Shown here: piece by piece, positions 57,623-64,000 of the stretch
Layout of the letters: every line of letters begins with the position of its first letter
Numbering within the stretch: the stretch's first letter is position 1
DNA from: Gnetum montanum
Lineage: Eukaryota; Streptophyta; Gnetopsida; Gnetales; Gnetaceae
DNA: 64,000 bases
Reading direction: 5' to 3'
Assembly: GCA_015680685.1 (NCBI GenBank)
Contig: MNCI01034769.1
Coordinates: forward strand, 1,181,112-1,245,111
Notes under the pieces: model-generated
What the model was told of the DNA's origin: nothing
Seen by the model: the letters and a program-made list of their open reading frames with translations, nothing else
The model's database searches: none
Position numbers and translations under genes: made by a program

Positions 57623-59461
57623 GCTATAGCTGACCAGCTAGCAACATCACCTATTAACGATCAAGCTACGATAGAGCCAGAATTTCCAAATGAGCATGTA
57701 CATAGTTTAAGCTCTATATCAATAGGCCTCAAAGCGATGTTATACTTTGATGGAGCTTCGACTACTAGAGGCGGAAGTGCCTCCGCTGTCATTATGCTCT
57801 CCCCTGAGGATGTACGTCCACTAGCTTACCACCTAGCCTTCCCTTGTATGAACAACATGGCAGAGTATGAGGGGCTCCTCAGAGGATTATTGATGGCCAG
57901 GGAACTCAATGTTCAACACCTGGCATTTCGAGATGATTCGATGCTCGTCATCAATCAAATCATAGGGGTTTACACCTACAAAGCTGTGCATCTACAGCCA
58001 TACTGAGATATGGCTAAAGATCTCCTGAAACAATTCGCGACGACCGATGCCCAACACTTGTCGCGTAATGAAAACATCGTAGCCGATGCACTGGCCACAC
58101 TGGCGTTAAACGTGCCACCACACTTGTTTGTCACTTGGCCTACTTTAATGATAGAATGTACAGACCCTATCATTCAAGCAGCACAAATCTCTTCATTAAA
58201 CATAGGAGGAATGCTAGAATAGTACGACAACATTAAGACCTACCTTCTGCATGGCGAACCACTACACGAGCTAACACATGCACAAAAAGATGCAGTGTGC
58301 AAGCGTGCCAGGCAATACATCATCGTTGGAGACAGTACTCTCTGTAAACACTCTTTCGATGGGGTATTACTAACCTGCGTTAATAATGACCAAGCACAAC
58401 AAATAGTTAACGAAGTCCATGAGGGGCTGTGTGGAAGACACGTAGCCCCGCGAGCCATGGCCACTAAGATTAGATGCCTAGGGTATTATTGGCCATACAT
58501 GGAAAAGGACTGCCTTACCAAAGTCAAGACATGTGACACATGCCAGTGTGATGCAAACTTAATACACATGTCGCCAACCGAGTTACACACTACATAGATT
58601 ACTTGGCCATTCCAATGATGGGGACTAGATATCATAGGTCCCATCGCGTCTAAATCTTTCGCAGGACATAGTTTCATTATCACCGCCACTGAGTATTTCA
58701 CAAAGTGGGTTGAGGCTATCCCCCTACGGAAGATTACATCTCAACAGGTTTCCTATTTCATCTTAGATAATATAGTAACTAGATTTGGACTCCCTATCAC
58801 TATTGTGACTGACAACGGGCCACAATTTAGTAGTACAGAAACCAAATCTTTTTACGATAATCTTGGTATCAAGCAATCTTTTTCTTCACCCTATTACCTG
58901 CAAGCAAATGGTCAAGCAGAAGCAACAAACAAGGTAATTATCAATCTACTTAAGAAGATGCTCAGCAACAACAAAAAATGATGGCATGAAAAAATCCTCT
59001 ACGTACTATGGGCGTATTGTACGACATGCTGAATAGCTATAGACAGGATGCCCTATAGCCTAGTCTATGGATCCGAAGTAGTGTTGCCCTTAGAATTACA
59101 GGTTCCCTCATTGTGGATGGTCCTATTCATGGTTATAAATGAGACTCAACAAAATGAGTCTAGAATCGTGGATTTAGACTCAGTGGAGGAGAAGCACATC
59201 CAGACGCTCGACACCATTGAAAGGAATCAGTACAAACAGAGACAAAAGCATCAGCACAATCTGCATCAACGATCGATCAAGAAAGGAGACTTAGTTCTCA
59301 AGGCCATTCATGAACCAGTAGGAAAATTATCTGCAAACTAGGAAGGCCCTTTTCTGGTCATCGGTACATACAGCAATAAAGCATTCAAGTTAGCGAATAT
59401 CAACGGAAACAAACACTCGAATCCAGTGAATCATCTGTATTTAAAGTGGTACTACATCTAA
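57623..59461 (+). pseudogene. E2 pol, second half: second RNase H and integrase
   Basis: Same frame as RT. Archaeal-type RNase H with all acidic residues: MLYFDGAST, NNMAEYEGLLRGL, AFRDDSMLVIN and NIVADALATLA. Integrase zinc region VHEGLCGRHVAPRA to CDTCQCDAN; core WGLDIIGPI, TDNGPQFSSTE, NGQAEATNK with all three acidic residues, unlike E1. Tail TLDTIERNQYKQRQKH, KKGDLVLKAIHE, NHLYLKWYYI. Stops at 58004, 58220, 58595, 58616, 58979, 59030 and 59339. No frameshift seen. It could not be translated today. Confidence 0.9.
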
Positions 59462-59509
59462 ACATCAATTTGGCTCAAACGCAAGGTAACAAACATCCGC
59501 TACCACGTA

Positions 59510-59890
59510 AAACTGGAAAATTTGTACACGTATGCTACGATGTAAAACTGACAAATTTGTACACGTCTACTACGATGTAAAACTAGAATTTCTTGCACGT
59601 GTCCGCCAAGACACTAAACTGGCAAAGTTTTCAACCGTCCGCCATGACGTGAAACTGGCAAGGTAAGCACACGTTTGCTGAGATGCTAAACCAACACAGA
59701 TTTTTCCCTGGGTCACAACATAAAACTAACACCCATAGTGCGGTCTGCTAGGACCATAAACTAGCTCTTCCACCATCCACTACGACGTAAAACTAGTAGG
59801 TTTCAGTCTGCCCAAACGTTAAACCAGGACCACAGCCTGCTGAGGCTTAAAACTAGCAACAATAGTCAACCAAGACTCAAAACTGGAACC
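59510..59890 (+). repeat. hairpin-repeat array D (E2, after pol)
   Basis: Units with varied stems: ACACGT..ACG-A-TGT near 59527 and 59562; GTGTC-CGCCAA-GACAC at 59599; CGTC-CGCCAT-GACG at 59636; GGTC-TGCTAG-GACC at 59742; AGCC-TGCTGA-GGCT at 59833; AGTC-AACCAA-GACT at 59863. All precede TAAACTRG, TAAAACTGG or CAAAACTGG. Decayed units without pairing lie at about 59495, 59672, 59774 and 59805. Confidence 0.85.
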
Positions 59891-61066
59891 CGTCAACAGA
59901 AAATCCACAAAGCAAGTGAGCGTGATCACTCTTGCACTACATCCCTACCAGATGGAATGGGTAAGGCATTGGAACAGACGCAACGCCACTACCCCACCGA
60001 CATCATACTAATTCCTCAGACACGCTGAAAGGCATACTACTGACCCCACGGAGATGTTTCTATGATAGCCAATTTGTAGTTGCAGCTCCTGGCATCAACT
60101 TTGCCGCTTGGAACCCTGAAGAAACTGTGGTCATCCATAGTCTCGGCGGCCTCCATCCATCGCCGTCATGAAACTCTGGCATAGCAGATTCATCTAATTA
60201 GTTCTTTGCCTAATCATTTGAGCAAGATAAATTTGGCTATCAATGATGGCTTCATGAACCACGACATCAACATTGGGACCCTTGCTTCTTGCTACGGTCC
60301 CTATTTCGTGGCCTATGCTCTCCTTCTCGCTTTGGATGACGCTTGTTTCAACAGCCTCCCTCCTTAGCGATTAGGATGATTGCTTTTGTGTTCTTCTCTC
60401 TATTATGTTTTGAAGGTTACTTGTTACAATAGCATTGATCGAGAATGCATTCATTAGAAGGTGAAGCGTCACAGCATTTTGAAGTAGTTGCTCAGATTAG
60501 CCTGGCTACTTAGGAGTGCAAACCCTACCTCTCCCTCCATCAGATACCTTACTTTGCTTTCCCCTTCCCTTGTCCTCACAACCGCCTTTACCCTCTTCTT
60601 TGCTTGTACAGAGTGTGAACATTCAATCAAATTCTTTTGCATCATCATGTCCATGAACTGGCATAACACAACTCGCCTAGTGAATGTAATTCACCAAAAA
60701 AAAGGGGGGGAAAAGCTTGGAAAAATGGATGTAAAACAACTCATCCAGGCCATATGGGCATAACACAACTCATCTGTGCAAGCCCTTCATATGCAGTATG
60801 GCAGCGTAACTTCTCATAAATACACTCGCGAAAGGATGCCTAATGACTTGTTCACGAAATTTTGATGTTCACATGCTTGAGTCTTCCCCGAACCTCCCTC
60901 TCACTTCTTTAAAAATTCCTCCTATGCTCCTCCCCCCACCTTCGCACTTCCAAGTTTGACAGAGCAACATTTGAGCAATTTTCAATGAACGTTGTTGGTT
61001 CCTTTACCTCTCTGGTGTTTCGTATTCTTCATCGATGTCTTTCAGGTAAGTCCTCTAAACGTCAAC
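59891..61066 (+). other. E2 3' untranslated spacer
   Basis: No gene assigned. A 58-codon plus-strand open run near 60190-60365 (INLAINDGFMNHDINIGTLA) is not recognised. A (A)n(G)n run lies at 60696-60713. Confidence 0.45.
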
Positions 61067-61079
61067 AAAGAGGGGCCAT
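61067..61079 (+). other. polypurine tract of E2
   Basis: AAAGAGGGGCCAT directly before the 3' LTR; same tract as E1. Confidence 0.85.
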
Positions 61080-62610
61080 TGAAACACCATAAATTTTTTG
61101 AGGCCTCAATGGTTCAGCAAAATCTTGCGACTCAGGCAAGGATTTGCGACAAGTCACAGCTCAACAAGTTCCCTTTTTGGCTAAGGGTCTATTCTGCCAT
61201 GCTACGTAGCACAACGTAATAAACTCTAGAGGACAAAACAAGATAACAGGTGCACGATGACAAGCCTTCAACTTTGCAAGTTTTCTATGTTTCGAAAAAT
61301 CTTAACTTTTGGCATATTAGGCCGCATTACGCAACATAGTGTAACATAGCATAACATGGCATAATGCCAGAAGGCAGTCCATTGCAACAACAAAGATGAC
61401 AAGATTCGAGACCTCAATTGTCCAGTAAAATCTTAAGGCTTAAGCAAAGATCCGTAGCGTGCTGCACATTTTAGCAAGTTTTCTTTTTTGGTTAAGGGGC
61501 CTATTATGCTACATTATGTAGTGTAGCGTAATAAACCCTGGAAGGATTAATCAGAAACAAAGGAAGCGCAAAGAAAACACTTCAATTTTTTTCAGGTTCG
61601 CTATTTTATGCCGAATTACACTATCCAGCGTAATCTAGCATGATGCAGCATAATACAAGCAACGACAGAGAGAGCACAATTCAGGCATCAGTAGTTCATA
61701 CTTCACAATATGCTCTTTAGCGTATTGCAGGGTAAACAAAGAACAATTTGTTGCCAAAACTCCAGCAAAAGTAGTTTACAACGCATTACGCTTTTAGAGC
61801 GTAATGTAGCGTGGCACCGCAAGCTTCAAACACAAACACACCAAGTCAATGGTATCTTGTAGGTTTAGGACACGCGTTATCTAAACTGTGTTTTTCTCTT
61901 GACCCTAACCTTATAAATATTCCAGTTGACAAAGATCAAAGGGTTGGCAAAAAATTTCCCTCGATTGACAAATTTTCTCCGTGAGTGATTTTCTTTCATT
62001 GGCAATCGTTGACAACTTTTGGCAAAGATTAACAAGAGAGCAAAAGAGGATCAAGAATCGTAAGAACATCGGAGGTGATTGGCAAGAATCCTTGATTAGA
62101 AATAGCCGATTAATAGATATTCTTCTTTGGGTTTGACTTCCTTGTACCCAGATTGGCTAGAACAAGGTAGATCGAACTTTGCTTGTTTTATCTTTAAATA
62201 GCTTTCTTGTTATTGGCACGTGCTTCATCTAAATCGAAGTCTACTTGTAATCATTGTATTCTACATATTTTGTTCATAAGTTAAATCTCAGATCTTGGGA
62301 TTGCACGCTCTCTAAATCTGATCTCCTGTGTCCCATCTATACGGATTTTGTAATCACTTTAAATCATTTACATTATTTTCAATTACCTTCAAGATTAATG
62401 ATATTATATCTCCTCATAAAAATCACCATTTTTCCATCCAATTATTACAAAAATTTTACTGATTAAGTAATTCCTATCTGATCGACAAGACTGTTTAGGG
62501 CACCTCGGATTCGTCTTCTCCAGCACGGTCCTCGCATGGATCTGGGGTTGGAACTGTGTACATGGACTTCCGCTTGGTATTTCCAGTGATTGATGTTTTC
62601 CGTCGTTACA
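61080..62610 (+). repeat. 3' LTR of E2
   Basis: TGAAACACCATAAATTTTTT to TTTTCCGTCGTTACA, 1531 bp, homologous over its whole length to 46972-48502. Confidence 0.92.
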
Positions 62611-62615
62611 CCCAC
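62611..62615 (+). repeat. target-site duplication of E2, right copy
   Basis: CCCAC after the LTR end; partner TCCAC at 46967-46971. Confidence 0.85.
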
Positions 62616-62663
62616 TGCTCCTCTGTAATATGTGCTCATCACTACCCTATATCTCTCTTGGCC
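62611..62663 (-). pseudogene. Rab11/RabA-like small GTPase, piece before the E2 insertion
   Basis: Minus strand GQERYRVVMSTYYRGAVG, the end of switch II (family: [21 protein letters not shown]). It continues across the removed element into EALLVYDITKR at 46971, so the element entered within the codon pair for Gly-Ala. The first half of the gene (P-loop, switch I) is not seen to the right in the window; it may lie beyond an intron or beyond the window. Confidence 0.85.
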
Positions 62664-63427
62664 TTAAGCACTTTGTAAGCCACTGGAATGATGGATGCGA
62701 TGGAATAATATTCCCCCCCCCCCCCCTCATTTTTTTAATCGCTCAATTATCATCTGCCGAAGCCCTTTCCATTTTGCTTTTGAAATGTTGTGCGAATGCT
62801 GAACCATTTGCTTCTAGTAATACCATGTTTCCTCCAGAATAATTTGGCACTTTAATTTTGTCTCCCGAGAAGGTCTTCATTTTATTTAACAGTGAATAAC
62901 TTCTCCAAAACATCCATCAACCCATAACCTTAAAGCCACATGTTTATTTCTAAATTTTCAACCATACATTGTTTTACAAGTTGCCTTTTTCCAGTATCTA
63001 CTCTTGCTGTTCCATGAAATGGCCAAATGTGCCAACATTTCTGCCCCCTTTAAAAGCTTAAAAAAATTATGTAGCCCCATTTTAAAACTGAAACATACTA
63101 AAACTTTTATTTAATTTTTACAGCTAAACAGAAATATTTTTGGAGAAAAATTCCCATCAAACATAAGGTTTGATGGTATAAAAATCTCATTCCTAAGAAA
63201 AACAACAAATTGTACATTAGCAAGTCCTTCATGGACTATTCTTGAGATGGGAATTGAATTGTGAGGGTTACCCTAGTAGGAATCCTCATCTCTCTAACTA
63301 TCTCATTGGTAATTTCTGACGTGATAAAGGCTGTTTTGTTGTTTTCTGGCTTCGTGGAGATCTCAACTTGATCTACTTGAACTTTTTCTTCATCATTCTT
63401 CTCATTTTCTTTTTCAAATGAATCCTT
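62664..63427. other. flank of the Rab-like piece, no gene recognised
   Basis: Could be intron of the Rab-like gene on the minus strand. Contains a run of 14 C at 62713-62726, otherwise AT-rich. Confidence 0.4.
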
Positions 63428-63745
63428 CTATTCTTTTCCATTGGGTCCTTCATTTTCCTCTTGGGAGACAAAGGCCTCTTCCCATGCCCATGACTCTTCA
63501 TTGGTTGGTTGCTCTTCTCCCTTCTCCTCTTCTTGGGTGCAATCTTGATATTTCCCCCAAAAATTTGACTCTATCTCTAAACCTCTTGTGAGGAATGAGA
63601 ATTCATCGGACAACCAAGCCATGAAAGGACACTCTTTCGGTGCTCCACATGATCTAGCTTTCAAGTAAGCCTTTAAGACATGTTTAGGGCAACATCCCAT
63701 CACATATGGAATAAAAGGATTTCTCATTGTTCTCCCAAACTCCAT
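63428..63745 (-). CDS. hypothetical protein, acidic C-terminus
   Basis: An undamaged 105-codon ORF on the minus strand from ATG 63745. N-terminal part has several Cys and basic residues (GCCPKHVLKAYLKARSCG, CPFMAWLSDEFSFL), C-terminal third is very acidic (QEEEKGEEQPTNEE, SQEENEGPNGKE). No family recognised. Intact length is modest and it may be an exon or the start of a repeat-encoded protein; the high Glu content also lowers the chance of stops on its own. Confidence 0.35.
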   Translation of the reverse strand: MEFGRTMRNPFIPYVMGCCPKHVLKAYLKARSCGAPKECPFMAWLSDEFSFLTRGLEIESNFWGKYQDCTQEEEKGEEQPTNEESWAWEEAFVSQEENEGPNGKE

Positions 63746-64000
63746 CTCCCTCTTTCAAATTAGCTCTCTCTTACTTTCCCTACTCAACTTGAATTGAAAG
63801 ATGATGAAATCCTAGCCAACCCAATCCTCTTTTTATAGGTGCTAGAAATTTAAAATTTCCCCGAAGAGTATTCAACCAATTTTCCCTCTTTTTAGGCATT
63901 CTAACCACTTATCACAATCCTCACTAAGTGGTGAATGAGTCATCTTCTACACTTGTCACACTTGTAGGATTCCACTTGTTTCACTTGTAGGCTTCCACTT
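63746..64000. other. window end, nothing recognised
   Basis: Short direct repeats CACTTGTAGG / CACTTGTCACACTTGTAGG in the last 60 bp; no gene. Confidence 0.4.

Larger units (their letters stand above)
46972..62610 (+). mobile_element. full-length Ty3/gypsy Tat/Ogre-like retrotransposon E2
   Basis: 15,639 bp bounded by two LTRs of exactly 1531 bp each and by a 5-bp target duplication (TCCAC/CCCAC). Order: 5' LTR, primer site, leader, gag, protease, hairpin array C, antisense gene, RT exon, RNase H, second RNase H, integrase, hairpin array D, spacer, polypurine tract, 3' LTR. Dual RNase H, the spacer between protease and RT, and the lack of a chromodomain place it in the Tat/Ogre lineage with E1. 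LTR copies differ by roughly 5-10 per cent by eye. It sits in a Rab11-like gene. Confidence 0.9.

Noticed and set aside
60190-60365. 58-codon open run in the E2 3' spacer as a captured gene
   Set aside because: Too short, no start codon context, no family recognised.
1-64000. tRNA or rRNA genes
   Set aside because: I looked for tRNA-like cloverleaf arms and conserved rRNA stretches and saw none I could support.

Overview
The window looks like a gene-poor, repeat-packed stretch of a large land-plant nuclear genome. The evidence is three lineages of plant LTR retrotransposon (Ty3/gypsy Tat/Ogre-like with two RNase H domains, Ty3/gypsy Athila-like, and a Copia family), a Helitron that carries an RPA-like gene, an old endogenous pararetrovirus, and fragments of plant-type genes (a Rab11/RabA GTPase, a type-B response-regulator receiver domain, an FCP1-like phosphatase domain). 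I cannot name the species. Essentially every coding region is broken; no intact host gene is convincing.

Layout. 1-9202: 3' part of a Tat/Ogre-like element (E1, + strand): a spliced gene running antisense, a cluster of palindromic decamers, a hairpin-repeat array, pol, a second hairpin array, polypurine tract and 3' LTR. 9305-20610: a decayed Helitron (Rep/Pif1-type helicase, then RPA-like gene) split by a gag-only Copia element (9668-15396) and a solo LTR of the same family (19050-20118). 20611-23890: AT-rich relics with a ~550-bp tandem duplication and a response-regulator pseudogene. 24018-37149: an Athila-like element on the minus strand with both LTRs. 37150-39400: AT-rich, with one coding-like stretch I cannot identify. 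39400-44593: endogenous pararetrovirus remnants on the minus strand. 45559-45746: assembly gap. 46972-62610: a full-length Tat/Ogre-like element (E2) with two 1531-bp LTRs and a 5-bp target duplication, inserted into a Rab11-like (pseudo)gene whose halves lie at 46575-46971 and 62611-62663. 62664-64000: little, apart from one unassigned ORF.

Most interesting: E1 and E2 share an unusual plan. Between gag-protease and reverse transcriptase lies a long spacer, probably the intron known from Ogre-type elements, and inside it is a separate minus-strand gene with its own introns. Around the coding blocks (after protease, just before the RT exon, after pol) are tandem copies of one small motif: a 4-5 bp hairpin with a loop of about 6-10 nt followed by TAAACTRG. 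The stem sequence differs from unit to unit (GGCC/GGCC, AGTC/GACT, CGTC/GACG, GGTC/GACC, AGCC/GGCT, TGTC/GACA) but stays complementary. This is covariation that argues for a maintained structure. In E1 the palindrome GCGTATACGC is clustered both in the LTR U3 and just upstream of the antisense gene, hinting at shared control. These functional readings are inference; the sequence patterns are directly visible.
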